Below the pieces are notes generated by a model. It worked only from the letters and a program-made list of their open reading frames with translations. It made no database searches and was not told the origin of the DNA. A program made the position numbers and the translations under genes. DNA of 64,000 nt from contig OZ242007.1 of assembly GCA_965204695.1 (NCBI GenBank), forward strand, positions 2,480,001 to 2,544,000, given 5' to 3'. Below, in pieces: positions 34,136 through 42,554 of the stretch (position 1 is the stretch's first letter; every line of letters starts with the position of its first letter). Source of the DNA: JAHEKD01 sp965204695. Its GTDB lineage: Bacteria; Pseudomonadota; Gammaproteobacteria; Arenicellales; JAHEKD01.

Positions 34136-34162
34136 CCTGGCTTCATGCCAGGGGTTTCTTTG
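34136..34162 (+). terminator. Rho-independent terminator
   Basis: Six-base arms CCTGGC and GCCAGG flank a TTCAT loop and are followed by GGTTTCTTTG. It lies 27 bases after the stop of the DUF1353 gene and probably ends that transcript. Confidence 0.75.
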
Positions 34163-34225
34163 ATTAACTTGTGAGTTCGTTTAAAGTCCGAAAAGTTGTT
34201 GGGGTATCTTGCAACAGAGTTTTTA

Positions 34226-34350
34226 TTATCGTTCGCGTAAGCGACAGACTACCACGGGCTTGTTCCGGCTCATCAACACTATAACTCAATGCCGGGCTTT
34301 GTCCCGGCTCATAAACACTATAACTCAATGCCGGGCTTGCGAGGGATCTG
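34226..34350. repeat. Interspersed palindromic repeat, copy 3 (tandem)
   Basis: The head TATCGTTCGCGTAAGCGACA and ACCACGGGCTTGTTCCGGCT are followed by two tandem body units, each CATCAACACTATAACTCAAT (second copy CATAAACAC) plus GCCGGGC. This is the most expanded copy of the family, with copies at 13451 and 24240. It ends in GCGAGGGATCTG. Confidence 0.75.
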
Positions 34351-34665
34351 CTGTGCTGTTCGAATCTGACAAGTCAGTGATGTACCTAAGCCCGTTTTGA
34401 CGTACATATTGAAACAGATCGGGTTAACTGAAACAATGGAGGAATTAGAGATGCCCGTGGATCAGCCTGAAAGGCTGTTACGGTAAGCACCTCGGGGTTA
34501 GCCGGGGGAATCTATGCCTGAATGGTACGAGACGGCACATTGCTGTCATTCCGATTGAACGATAGTGAACAGAGGAATCTCCGTGGCTGGTTTGTAGATT
34601 CAAACGAAGCCTATTGTTTAATCAACCTCAGAACAACGTTTGGGAGACCCCCCGGCAAGCTCGGG
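34351..34665. other. Non-coding stretch with remnants of repeats
   Basis: No gene is visible. A short hairpin CAGCCT-GAA-AGGCTG lies at 34463-34477, and fragments GGGGTTAGCCGGGGG and TGTCATTCCGATTGAACGAT resemble pieces of intergenic repeats found in many gammaproteobacteria. The region probably collects palindromic repeats between the convergent DUF1353 and moaA units. Confidence 0.55.
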
Positions 34666-34700
34666 ATAGGAGGATAGCCACCAAGTGGCTATCCTCCTAT
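34666..34700. repeat. Perfect 16-base inverted repeat at the moaA 3' end
   Basis: Arms of 16 bases (ATAGGAGGATAGCCAC and GTGGCTATCCTCCTAT) enclose a three-base loop. The right arm includes the moaA stop codon and the codons for its final Gly-Gly. The left arm looks like an inverted copy of the gene end. No T-run follows on either strand, so it is more likely an mRNA end stabiliser or a transcription roadblock than a standard terminator. Confidence 0.8.
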
Positions 34701-35714
34701 ATAAGACATTTCGATTTTTTGGCTGGCGCTGTTGTTAGAATCTCTAAGTTCGGAATATCTGTCCTCGCGTTTTGACCAAATTCGGTGAAGTTTATCGAGG
34801 ACAACATCATCGTTTTTCTCCGTTCGAATTAACTCACGTAAATCATAACCTTTGTTAGCGAATAAACAGGTATATAGTTTCCCTTCTGCAGATAATCGTG
34901 CCCGATGACAACTACCGCAAAACGGTTGGGAAACCGAGGCAATGATGCCTATTTCACCACCATCGTCTTTATAACGCCAACGTTTGGCAACTTCTCCTTT
35001 ATAGTTAGCTGCAACCGGCTCAATTGGAAAATAGTTATTAATCAATTCAATAATTGACTTGGCGTCGAACACTTTGTCATATTGCCATTCGTTAGTATTA
35101 CCCACATCCATGAATTCTATAAAACGCAGGACAACCTCACGATTACGAAAATACTCAACCATGGGTAAGATCTGATCGACATTTACATCTTTAATGACTA
35201 CCATGTTTACTTTAATCGGCGTTAGTCCAACTTGTTTTGCTGTTTCAATTGCTTGTAAAACACGACTAACCGGAAATTTGACATCATTAATTTGATTAAA
35301 AGTTTGATCATCAAGTGCGTCGAGACTTAGGGTTAGCCGATTTAATCCCGCTTTGTAGAGTGTTTCAGCCTTTTTTTGAGTAACAAGGGCGCCATTTGTA
35401 GTCAGTGAAATATCATTGATGCCATCGACTTGATTGATCATTTCGATGAGTTTATCCAGATCTTTGCGGATTAGTGGTTCACCACCGGTGATACGAATTT
35501 TACTTACCCCTAATTTAGCAAACAGCCTTACCGTGCGCTGTATTTCTTCGAAACTCAGAATTTCAGAGCGTTCTAAAAAGGCGTGATCGGGTCCAAACAA
35601 ATGTTTGGGCATACAATAAATACAGCGAAAGTTACACCTATCAGTAATAGAGATGCGCAAGTCCCGCAGTGGCCTTTCTAAGCGATCAGTAGGGTGGTCG
35701 ATCAGTAATTTCAT
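34689..35714 (-). CDS. moaA: GTP 3',8-cyclase MoaA
   Basis: This 341-residue radical SAM enzyme performs the first step of molybdenum cofactor synthesis. The N-terminal cluster motif is C27-x3-C31-x2-C34 in DRCNFRCIYCMP. The C-terminal cluster is in FCGSCHRARLSAEGKLYTCLF. The protein ends in Gly-Gly (SYIGG), as needed for MoaA activity. It lies nine bases downstream of the Nudix gene in the same direction, so the two form an operon under the leader RNA at 36366-36430. Confidence 0.96.
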   Translation of the reverse strand: MKLLIDHPTDRLERPLRDLRISITDRCNFRCIYCMPKHLFGPDHAFLERSEILSFEEIQRTVRLFAKLGVSKIRITGGEPLIRKDLDKLIEMINQVDGINDISLTTNGALVTQKKAETLYKAGLNRLTLSLDALDDQTFNQINDVKFPVSRVLQAIETAKQVGLTPIKVNMVVIKDVNVDQILPMVEYFRNREVVLRFIEFMDVGNTNEWQYDKVFDAKSIIELINNYFPIEPVAANYKGEVAKRWRYKDDGGEIGIIASVSQPFCGSCHRARLSAEGKLYTCLFANKGYDLRELIRTEKNDDVVLDKLHRIWSKREDRYSELRDSNNSASQKIEMSYIGG

Positions 35715-35723
35715 TATTCTATT

Positions 35724-36326
35724 TTAGCGTGATCGATCATAATCACCAACGAATGGTGTTTCGATTTCTATTGCTTTAAAAAAGTCAGTCATAATTCGGT
35801 AGGTCATGCCCCAAAGAACATTCTCATTATCGATTTGGACACCCGGTCTGTCAGAGAAATTGGGTATCGGATTAAAGTAGAGATGGTTCTGATTGTTTGT
35901 GAAATGACTTACAGGCAACCAATAATAATGATCCAGTTCATAATTAATTGTAATTGCGGGCTTTGTATCAACAAAAAACACATAGGGACGTACCGTTAAA
36001 TTAATTTTCCCTCCTGTTGCATAACCTTGTTGATCATCAATCTGAGTAACTAAATGAGTGTTAGTCAAAATGATATTTGTTTCCTCGAATGTTTCTCTGA
36101 TGGCAGTCTCAATCAGGTTTTCATCCTCATCTTCATGCCTGCCACCGGGTAATCCAATTTGTCCAGACCACGGATCATTAGGATGAGTAGTTCGTTTTAT
36201 CAAGAAAAGCTCATGATCATCCTCTTTAATTAACAAGACGATGCTGACCGCTGCATAATTGGAGTTTTCAGTAATAATCCTGGGCTGATTCTTTGCTAGC
36301 CGATCAACAAGTGTGTTCTTTTCCAT
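35724..36326 (-). CDS. Nudix hydrolase, CoA pyrophosphatase-like
   Basis: The protein has about 200 residues from the ATG at 36326 (MEKNTLVDRLAKNQPR). A longer frame reaching 36503 would pass through the structured leader and has no family similarity. The Nudix box is GGRHEDEDENLIETAIRETF followed by EETNI, preceded by the HPNDPWSGQIGLPGGR segment typical of CoA diphosphatases (YeaB/NudL type). It likely cleaves CoA or an ADP-containing compound. The link to moaA in one operon is unusual, and a house-cleaning role for cofactor synthesis is only inference. Confidence 0.9.
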   Translation of the reverse strand: MEKNTLVDRLAKNQPRIITENSNYAAVSIVLLIKEDDHELFLIKRTTHPNDPWSGQIGLPGGRHEDEDENLIETAIRETFEETNIILTNTHLVTQIDDQQGYATGGKINLTVRPYVFFVDTKPAITINYELDHYYWLPVSHFTNNQNHLYFNPIPNFSDRPGVQIDNENVLWGMTYRIMTDFFKAIEIETPFVGDYDRSR

Positions 36327-36365
36327 GATCAAGAGATTACTAGGAATAATGGCGCAGGTAAATAA

Positions 36366-36430
36366 AGCCGGAGACTTCCTTCCATGCAAGCCTCCGACCA
36401 GTGAAAAGAAGCACGAAACTCCTTTTCGAC
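36366..36430 (-). ncRNA. Moco-riboswitch-like leader RNA
   Basis: Upstream of the Nudix-moaA operon, the minus-strand RNA can form two clear stems. One pairs the bases opposite 36419-36427 with those opposite 36403-36411 (9 pairs, one G-U). The other pairs those opposite 36390-36396 with those opposite 36369-36375 (7 pairs, one G-U). On the plus strand both G-U pairs would be A-C mismatches, so the functional RNA is on the minus strand. Position before moaA and the helix layout fit the Moco RNA class. I could not check it against the covariance model. Confidence 0.55.
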
Positions 36431-36536
36431 TTAGTCCTGATAACCTAACTTCCTTGGTCATCAAAACCGCGCAGCCGTCCATGGCCGAATTATATTTTGA
36501 CATATTTAATCAAAAATTGAAAGGTGTTATTTGTGC

Positions 36537-37256
36537 CTATCTGGCTAGAATGCTATGAACGGTTTCCTCAAGTTTTTTTAAATCATTGATAACTAAAATT
36601 CGACCCTTTTTGAGTTCAATAAGCCCGGATGATTTTAGATTATTTATTTCACGTGTAACCGCTTCGCGGTTAGCGCCAATCATGTTGGAGATTTGTGTGT
36701 GAGTAGGTACTGGCTGAATTTCAACCAACGATGAGTTAGTAATATAAGGTTGAGCCATTCTTAATAGTTCAACATAAACACGTTCTTGAATATTCAAGGT
36801 GCCGAATTCGAATACTTTATCGGACAAGGTTCTGACCATGCTTGTTAGATGTTGCATAACAGCTGTAGCGAATTCGGTTTCGGTTTGTAATAACTTGATA
36901 AAGTTAGCTTGACTGATAATGGCAGTGATTGAAGGCTCAATTGCCAGGACGCTGATAGAACGGGGTTGATTATCAATTGCTGATAATTCACCGAACATTT
37001 CTCCTCGACGAATTTCCTTGTAACCTATTTCACGGCCTTTGGAGGAAGTAATAGTGGCTCGCAAACGACCAGTTAATAAAAAGAAAACATTTTTATCCGT
37101 CGAGCTATGATGAATAAGGTATTCTTGTGATGCAAAATAATGTTGTTGAGCATGGTCGGCAACAGAACCTATTACGCTTTCGTTGAGTGATTTTAAGACT
37201 GTAATTTGCCTGAGGTTTTGCCTGAATAAAGGGTCTGTTAATAGATTGTCTAACAC
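36537..37256 (-). CDS. Crp/Fnr-family transcriptional regulator
   Basis: The frame is open to an ATG at 37319, but the first 21 residues (MHNCATIVIIVLTVTF) are hydrophobic and unlike the family. The GTG at 37256 (VLDNLLTDPLFRQNL), preceded by AAGGGAG, gives a normal 239-residue protein, though its spacing is tight. It has a cyclic-nucleotide-type beta-barrel (about 20-120 with GEMFGELSAIDNQPRSISVLA) and a C-terminal helix-turn-helix (THTQISNMIGANREAVTREI). No Cys cluster for FNR is present. It precedes the Nudix-moaA operon by 210 bases and may have its own unit. Confidence 0.85.
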   Translation of the reverse strand: MLDNLLTDPLFRQNLRQITVLKSLNESVIGSVADHAQQHYFASQEYLIHHSSTDKNVFFLLTGRLRATITSSKGREIGYKEIRRGEMFGELSAIDNQPRSISVLAIEPSITAIISQANFIKLLQTETEFATAVMQHLTSMVRTLSDKVFEFGTLNIQERVYVELLRMAQPYITNSSLVEIQPVPTHTQISNMIGANREAVTREINNLKSSGLIELKKGRILVINDLKKLEETVHSILAR

Positions 37257-37319
37257 TGCTCCCTTGGTAAGAAAGGTTACGGTAAGAACAATAATAACTA
37301 TCGTTGCGCAGTTGTGCAA

Positions 37320-37488
37320 TTGCTAGCCTAAAACAATTGCTGATAACTAGACTAAAGTTATAGTAGAACTAAAACTCAGATTGGATACAGAACGGGAAAA
37401 TGAAACTATCCGCCGTAAACGGCGAGGTATCTATTTTGCTTTGCATGTTATCCCGTGGCGAAGCTAACCCTCGCTAGGGATTAGAAAT
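37320..37488. other. Intergenic gap with hairpin
   Basis: A short hairpin with arms CGCCGT and ACGGCG lies at about 37410-37426 (CCGCCGTAAACGGCG), between the regulator and the YfaZ-like gene, which run in the same direction. It may be another interspersed repeat or the end of the outer membrane protein transcript. No gene is visible. Confidence 0.5.
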
Positions 37489-38151
37489 TTACCAGTGGAA
37501 ACCGGCACCAATAACGAAACCGGTGCTTTTGGCTGATTCATCACTGTCGTTCAATTCATTAGTATAGTCAATTTTGAATCGTCTATAACCAGCTCTTACT
37601 GACATAAACGGCAGTGGGTCAAAACTCAAACCTGCTTCAAACTCGGTGCCGTCAACGTTTGAGCGGTTGTTAAAATCTTCAAGTTCAGGAAACCAGGCAG
37701 TTTGTCCATATAAATAAACAACTCCTCCGAGACCGACTCGTCCTTCAACTAAAATTCTTGCACCTTTGCTGCTGTCATTATCAATGTTGACATCTTGGTA
37801 GCCTAATCCAAGGGCCAGAAAAGAATTATCGGTTAATGAAAATACTCGCCGTTTAAAATCGATGTTCAGGTATTCGGCATCATCAAGATCGTCTTCCTCT
37901 AAATCAGACCGGTAAAGTTGGCCGCTGAGTCCCCATTTTTGATCGAACCACAATTCGCCACGACCACCAAGTGCGCCGGCATCGATTTGACCTTCACTGA
38001 TATCGGCTTCAAAATCGTTTGCCCACCAATAAAGGCCCACCTCGCCATCTATAGGACCGAGGGCTTGAGCTGGCATAAAAAACATGCAAACAGGCAGCAA
38101 AATTGATAATTTAATGATCTTGATCAACTTGTTATCGCGTATATTCATCAT
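37489..38151 (-). CDS. YfaZ-like outer membrane beta-barrel protein
   Basis: This 220-residue protein has a signal peptide (about 1-31, ending AQA) followed by alternating strands ending in Trp (FVIGAGFHW). Blocks YWWANDFEADISEGQ and RRGELWFDQKWGLSGQLYR-like strands match the YfaZ family of small outer membrane barrels. Function of YfaZ is unknown. Two successive ATG codons are available at the start. It is a single-gene unit, divergent from hslR. Confidence 0.8.
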   Translation of the reverse strand: MMNIRDNKLIKIIKLSILLPVCMFFMPAQALGPIDGEVGLYWWANDFEADISEGQIDAGALGGRGELWFDQKWGLSGQLYRSDLEEDDLDDAEYLNIDFKRRVFSLTDNSFLALGLGYQDVNIDNDSSKGARILVEGRVGLGGVVYLYGQTAWFPELEDFNNRSNVDGTEFEAGLSFDPLPFMSVRAGYRRFKIDYTNELNDSDESAKSTGFVIGAGFHW

Positions 38152-38240
38152 CTCTCTACCATGATAATACCACTATTTAAGCTAATTAATTGATAACAAG
38201 TGCTAAATAGTTATAAAAAATGCATAGTTATTAGTAGTTT

Positions 38241-38654
38241 ATGAACAAAACCTTAATAAATTCTAGCCCCAAAAACGCTATGCGTCTGGATAAATGGCTT
38301 TGGTGTGCGCGTTTTTTTAAATCCAGGCAGCTAGCGGTTACGGCGATCAAGTCTCATAATGTGAGTGTTAACGGTTCAAAGGCAAAACCATCAAGAATGC
38401 TCACAACAGGGGATATTTTAATCATCGATAAAAAGGGAATTGTTTTTGAGGTTGAAGTATTAGGATTTTCGGCAAATCGATTATCAGCGCCTCTAGCAGC
38501 AGAGCTATATCTGGAAACTGAGCAAAGTATTGTAAAACGCTACCAACGCCAAGAACTTGGCAAACTTGAGCGGTTATCTCGAGTTCAAGCCCCAAGGCAA
38601 AAGCCAGATAAACGCTCTCGACGTGAACGGGCTAAACTAAAGCGAGGAGTGTGA
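38241..38654 (+). CDS. hslR: Hsp15-type RNA-binding S4 protein
   Basis: This 137-residue protein has one S4 domain near the N-terminus (AMRLDKWLWCARFFKSRQLA and VNGSKAKPSRMLTTGDIL) and a basic C-terminal tail (KQKPDKRSRRERAKLKRG). It matches Hsp15, which rescues stalled 50S subunits carrying peptidyl-tRNA. It heads a five-gene run (hslR, dehydrogenase, hemW, hemJ, trmL) with overlapping or touching reading frames. Confidence 0.93.
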   Translation: MNKTLINSSPKNAMRLDKWLWCARFFKSRQLAVTAIKSHNVSVNGSKAKPSRMLTTGDILIIDKKGIVFEVEVLGFSANRLSAPLAAELYLETEQSIVKRYQRQELGKLERLSRVQAPRQKPDKRSRRERAKLKRGV

Positions 38655-38656
38655 TA

Positions 38657-39622
38657 ATGGTTCTAGAACAAAAAGCAGTTTTTCTGGATGCTGGCAGTAT
38701 GGGGAGTGATTTATCACTAGATTCATTACATTCATTATTAATAGATATTGAGATTTATGATCACACTAAAGTCGATCTGGTCAATGAAAGAATTGCTGAT
38801 GTTGAAATAATAATTGTTAACAAAGTAAAGCTTGGCGCTGAAAATTTTAAAACCAATCCCAATTTGAAATTGATTTGCCTGACTGCAACAGGCAGCGACA
38901 ATGTTGATGTTAAAGCTGCAAATGAATATGGCATTACTGTATGTAATATTACCGGTTACAGCGTCAATTCAGTGCCTCAGCATGCTTTAACATTGATGTT
39001 AATGTTGGCAACCCGGGCGAATGATTACATCGGCGAAGTTAGAGCAGGAGCTTGGAGCAAAGCCAGTCACTTTACTTTACTCCACCATCAGATTATCGAA
39101 CTTCGGGGCAAAAAGTTAGGCATAGCTGGTTATGGCACACTAGGTAAACAATTGCATAAATTAGTCGAACCATTTGAAATGCAAGTGTTGTTGTGCAATC
39201 TACCTGGACGAGAAGCCAAAGCGGACCGTTTAGACTTACACGAGCTATTACCACAAGTTGATTTTTTAAGTTTGCACTGTCCATTAACGCCACAAACCGA
39301 AAAAATGCTATCCCAAGAAGAATTTAAAGTAATGAAATCAACCGCGTTTTTGATTAATACCGCGAGAGGTCAATTAGTTGATGAGGTGGCCCTGGTTCAA
39401 GCGCTTTGTAAATCAGACATCGCTGGTGCAGCTGTTGATGTTTTGAGTCAGGAGCCGCCAGATTTTGATCATCCTTTACTTGATGCAAAAATTCCCAATT
39501 TGATTGTCACGCCGCATAATGCTTGGGGGAGTATCGAGAGCCGAACCAAATTACTGGAAATTTTGATAGCTAATATCAAAGGTTTTTTTCAGGGTAAACC
39601 ACAGAATGTAGTTCAATTGTAA
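38657..39622 (+). CDS. D-2-hydroxyacid dehydrogenase
   Basis: This enzyme of about 321 residues is of the glycerate/phosphoglycerate dehydrogenase type. The NAD-binding motif is GIAGYGTLGKQLHKLV (about 145), the catalytic Arg is in NTARGQLVDE (about 236), Glu in SQEPP and His in TPHNAWGS (about 285). The ATG at 38657 has AGGAG seven bases before; a GTG two codons upstream overlaps the hslR stop. It may reduce hydroxypyruvate or glyoxylate. The stop overlaps the hemW start by one base (TAATG). Confidence 0.9.
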   Translation: MVLEQKAVFLDAGSMGSDLSLDSLHSLLIDIEIYDHTKVDLVNERIADVEIIIVNKVKLGAENFKTNPNLKLICLTATGSDNVDVKAANEYGITVCNITGYSVNSVPQHALTLMLMLATRANDYIGEVRAGAWSKASHFTLLHHQIIELRGKKLGIAGYGTLGKQLHKLVEPFEMQVLLCNLPGREAKADRLDLHELLPQVDFLSLHCPLTPQTEKMLSQEEFKVMKSTAFLINTARGQLVDEVALVQALCKSDIAGAAVDVLSQEPPDFDHPLLDAKIPNLIVTPHNAWGSIESRTKLLEILIANIKGFFQGKPQNVVQL

Positions 39623-40812
39623 TGACCTTGAGAATTCCCCAATACATTGGTTTATACATCCATCTGCCCTGGTGTATTAAAAAATGTCCATATTGTGATT
39701 TTAATTCTCACCAATTACGCCAAGAGCTTGATGAAAATGCCTATATCCAAGCGTTATTGAATGATTTCGAATTTGAGATCAGCAGCTTAGGCCAAACTAG
39801 AATTATCAGCTCAATTTTTATCGGTGGTGGTACACCGAGTTTGTTTTCAGCTCAAGCCATTGACCGGCTTTTGCTGGCAATCAAGTCCAGATATCCATTA
39901 TTAAGTGATGCCGAAACTACTCTGGAAGCCAATCCCGGTGTTGCTGATGAATCGCGTTTTGCGGGTTACAGGCAAGCTGGGGTTAATCGTTTGTCGATGG
40001 GCATTCAGAGTTTTAACAACAATCAGCTTAAGACATTAGGGAGAATTCACAGTAATGAGCAGGCGCAGGCAGCAGTACAAGCAGCAAAGGCAGCGAAATT
40101 TGAAAACTTTAATCTGGACTTGATGTACTGCTTGCCTGAACAGACTCCAGAACAAGCGATCTTCGATATTCAACAAGCAACTTCTTTGTCTCCAACCCAT
40201 ATTTCGGCTTATCACCTCACCATTGAACCTAATACTTTGTTCGCACATAAACCGCCTGTTTTGCCAGATGAAAGCACTGGCTGGGAAATACAACAGGCTT
40301 ATTGGGCAGCCTTGAAGGACGCAGGCTATAAGCAGTATGAAATATCTGCTTATAACCTTGATGGCAATGAATGTAAGCACAATTTAAACTATTGGCGATT
40401 TGGAGATTACTTAGGCATCGGTGCCGGTGCTCATGGCAAAATTACAACTACTAATGGAATATTCCGTACGCTTAAACCCAGACATCCTAATCAATATCTA
40501 CAAGCTTTTGCGAAGAGTTTTACAGACCTAAAGTCTTATAGAAAATCCGTTTCCAATGCTGATCTGCCGTTGGAGTACATGATGAATAAGCTGCGCTTAT
40601 TTGAAAAATTCAGCTCTCATGAATTTGAACAATCGACCGGTCTGGCTTATGAAAAAATCAGTGTTGCTATTGACAAAGCAATTAAGTTGGAGCTGATGGA
40701 AAGCGACAACGAAGTGTTTGCAGTAACAAAAAAGGGGTACTTATTTCTCGATGATTTATTACAGTTATTTTTAAGTGAAAAACTTCAGGAGCCACTGCGA
40801 TGTTATGGGTAA
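39622..40812 (+). CDS. hemW: Radical SAM heme chaperone HemW
   Basis: This 396-residue protein has the cluster motif C18-x3-C22-x2-C25 in HLPWCIKKCPYCDF and the HemN-like core (IFIGGGTPSLF, GVNRLSMGIQSFN, YEISAYNLDG and the HNLNYWRFGDYLGIGAGAH block). HemW carries heme to target proteins and is not a coproporphyrinogen oxidase. It lies next to hemJ, with a 13-base overlap, so both belong to heme metabolism. The start overlaps the previous stop by one base. Confidence 0.95.
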   Translation: MTLRIPQYIGLYIHLPWCIKKCPYCDFNSHQLRQELDENAYIQALLNDFEFEISSLGQTRIISSIFIGGGTPSLFSAQAIDRLLLAIKSRYPLLSDAETTLEANPGVADESRFAGYRQAGVNRLSMGIQSFNNNQLKTLGRIHSNEQAQAAVQAAKAAKFENFNLDLMYCLPEQTPEQAIFDIQQATSLSPTHISAYHLTIEPNTLFAHKPPVLPDESTGWEIQQAYWAALKDAGYKQYEISAYNLDGNECKHNLNYWRFGDYLGIGAGAHGKITTTNGIFRTLKPRHPNQYLQAFAKSFTDLKSYRKSVSNADLPLEYMMNKLRLFEKFSSHEFEQSTGLAYEKISVAIDKAIKLELMESDNEVFAVTKKGYLFLDDLLQLFLSEKLQEPLRCYG

Positions 40813-41210
40813 AAGCATTTCATATTATTTTCATGGTAACCTGGTTTGCCGGGTTGTTATATTTACCTCGCCTGTATGTTTACCATGCACAATGTGAAGA
40901 AGATGTGGGTTATGAGCGTTTTTGTGTGATGGAAAAAAAATTATTTGTCATGATGACTATTGGTGCAGTGCTGACTATCTTTTTTGGCATCTGGTTGTTA
41001 ATGGCCTATGGTTTTTCTGGCGCTTGGTTGCATGCTAAGTTATCACTGGTTTTAGTGTTAGTGATTTATCATTTGTTTTGTCTACGTATAAATTTTAATT
41101 TTAGTGCAAGGCGCAATAGATGGAGTCATGTTCAATTCCGTTGGTTTAACGAAATTCCAGCGGTCATTTTGATTGTAATTGTCATCCTGGTAGTCATTAA
41201 GCCGTTTTAA
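40800..41210 (+). CDS. hemJ: Protoporphyrinogen oxidase HemJ
   Basis: This 136-residue inner membrane protein has four membrane segments. Family motifs are VKAFHIIFMVTWFAGLLYLPR, with the His likely to bind heme, and WLHAKLSLVLVLVIYH. HemJ oxidises protoporphyrinogen IX to protoporphyrin IX. Its start lies inside the hemW 3' end (13-base overlap). Three bases after its stop comes the ATG of the interrupted trmL gene. Confidence 0.93.
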   Translation: MLWVKAFHIIFMVTWFAGLLYLPRLYVYHAQCEEDVGYERFCVMEKKLFVMMTIGAVLTIFFGIWLLMAYGFSGAWLHAKLSLVLVLVIYHLFCLRINFNFSARRNRWSHVQFRWFNEIPAVILIVIVILVVIKPF

Positions 41211-41213
41211 CCG

Positions 41214-41285
41214 ATGTTTAATGTAGTTCTGTATGAGCCGGAAATTCCGCCAAATACCGGCAATATAAGAACCCATAAAATATAG
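41214..41285 (+). pseudogene. trmL: trmL, 5' fragment (interrupted host gene)
   Basis: The first 17-18 codons (MFNVVLYEPEIPPNTGNI) match TrmL, the SPOUT-class methyltransferase that 2'-O-methylates the wobble base of tRNA-Leu isoacceptors. After codon 17 the reading leaves the family and stops at 41285. The remainder is found in frame at 52284-52697. The cause is the integrative element between them. This fragment has the normal host position, three bases after hemJ. Confidence 0.95.
41262..41273. other. Left attachment site (attL)
   Basis: The left boundary reads GGC-AATAT-AAGAACC. The five-base core AATAT is shared with the right end, and ATAAGAACC (41265-41273) is the inverse of GGTTCTTAT at the right end. 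The recombinase starts 58 bases inside. Confidence 0.75.
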
Positions 41286-41330
41286 CTAAAAATTTAGTAG
41301 TATGTATGAAATATTACTTAGGATTAGTTA

Positions 41331-42554
41331 TTGGAAATAGTTGTTTTAAGAAATGTTGAGTTCGAGAAAAATCTAATACGAAAAGTTCCTGTATATCTAG
41401 ATGATTCGGGAAACGTAATAGTTTTAACTTTTTTATGGCTTTTGAATTTGTCTACTACAATGGAAGTTTACTCTTGGCGGAGAAGAGCAAAGTTTAATAG
41501 TGGGTCAAAATTTATTTATCCTTATCAACCAAAAAAAATAACTCAAGAATTTTCAAGTAACGATGTCAGTGAAAATACAATAGCAAATTATACGTATCAT
41601 TTTTTTCGTTTTGTAAAATATATAAACCAAATTCATAAGCAAAAAAACACTCCCAGTGTACATAACCTAGAGAAAGTAAATTGCAGGTTGGTAAATTTCT
41701 ATTTAAACTCAGTTTTGCCTAATTCAGTTAAATCTGTATCTGCATTAAAAGCTCATCAATCAAGCATCCATTCATTTTTTAATTTTCTGTATGCATTTGA
41801 TTTGACTGAACCAATTTTTAGTCGAATTTATCCCAAGACTAAGAAGCTAATCAATATGGAGTTTCCTCCAAACCTTAAGACCTCTTATATAAGTCGATCA
41901 GATAGATTTAATTTATTGAGTTCATGTAGATTCGATCGCGATAGGTTGATAATCCGTGTAGGTTATGAATTAGGTTTACGTGCAAGTGAGAATAAAGGAT
42001 TAATCTTAAACGATCAAAAACTCAATAGTGTTACTAAAAAAGGATTAGTTTCATTGTTCAATGAATTAGATAAAACGGAAGCACATGAATTTGAATATAC
42101 CCTATCAGGTAAATACGCTAAAGGAGGGAAATCCAGATTGCTCTATATTGATAGAGATTTATTAGTTTCTATGAAGAAATACGTCGAGAATGAAAGATCT
42201 AATTACGCAAATAATGATATTAAAAACGAGATATTCTTGTTTATTAGATACGATGTACATGGTAGAGGATTACCAATTAATAATTGGCATCCATCAAAAC
42301 TGTTTAGGAAAACTATAAAAAAGTGCAAAGATGTTAACCAATCTCTCACATATCATGATTTAAGGCATACATTTGCTACTGAGCTTTATCATAATGAGTT
42401 GATTGACAATAAAGGAATGGAAACTAGATCAGAAAGCGCAGCACTGATGACAGTAGCGCAAAGGCTCGGTCATTCACATGGGTCGAAGGTTACACAAAGG
42501 TATATTCGGCTACGTCAAAATATGCTGCATATTGAGAAGCATATGAATGCCTGA
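41331..42554 (+). CDS. Tyrosine recombinase (integrase)
   Basis: This 407-residue site-specific recombinase has an N-terminal core-binding (SAM-like) domain at about 85-150 and a catalytic domain with Arg in GLRASENKG (about 215), the HDLRH box (about 342-346), GHS (about 380) and the nucleophile Tyr in QRYIRLRQ (about 391). The start is a TTG with AGGA seven bases before it. It sits just inside the left end of the element and probably catalysed insertion in trmL. Its stop overlaps the start of the next gene by eight bases, a coupling typical of elements with tandem recombinases. Confidence 0.9.
   Translation: MEIVVLRNVEFEKNLIRKVPVYLDDSGNVIVLTFLWLLNLSTTMEVYSWRRRAKFNSGSKFIYPYQPKKITQEFSSNDVSENTIANYTYHFFRFVKYINQIHKQKNTPSVHNLEKVNCRLVNFYLNSVLPNSVKSVSALKAHQSSIHSFFNFLYAFDLTEPIFSRIYPKTKKLINMEFPPNLKTSYISRSDRFNLLSSCRFDRDRLIIRVGYELGLRASENKGLILNDQKLNSVTKKGLVSLFNELDKTEAHEFEYTLSGKYAKGGKSRLLYIDRDLLVSMKKYVENERSNYANNDIKNEIFLFIRYDVHGRGLPINNWHPSKLFRKTIKKCKDVNQSLTYHDLRHTFATELYHNELIDNKGMETRSESAALMTVAQRLGHSHGSKVTQRYIRLRQNMLHIEKHMNA

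Noticed and set aside
34209..34400. A 63-codon frame with duplicated LINTITQCRA peptide
   Set aside because: It is translation of the tandem interspersed repeat; no ribosome site or gene-like composition.
36313..36558. An 81-codon plus-strand frame in the leader of the Nudix gene
   Set aside because: No ribosome site or family similarity, and the minus-strand RNA structure with G-U pairs explains the sequence better.
39622..40812. Oxygen-independent coproporphyrinogen III oxidase (HemN)
   Set aside because: The cluster motif and shorter length match HemW, a heme chaperone, rather than HemN.
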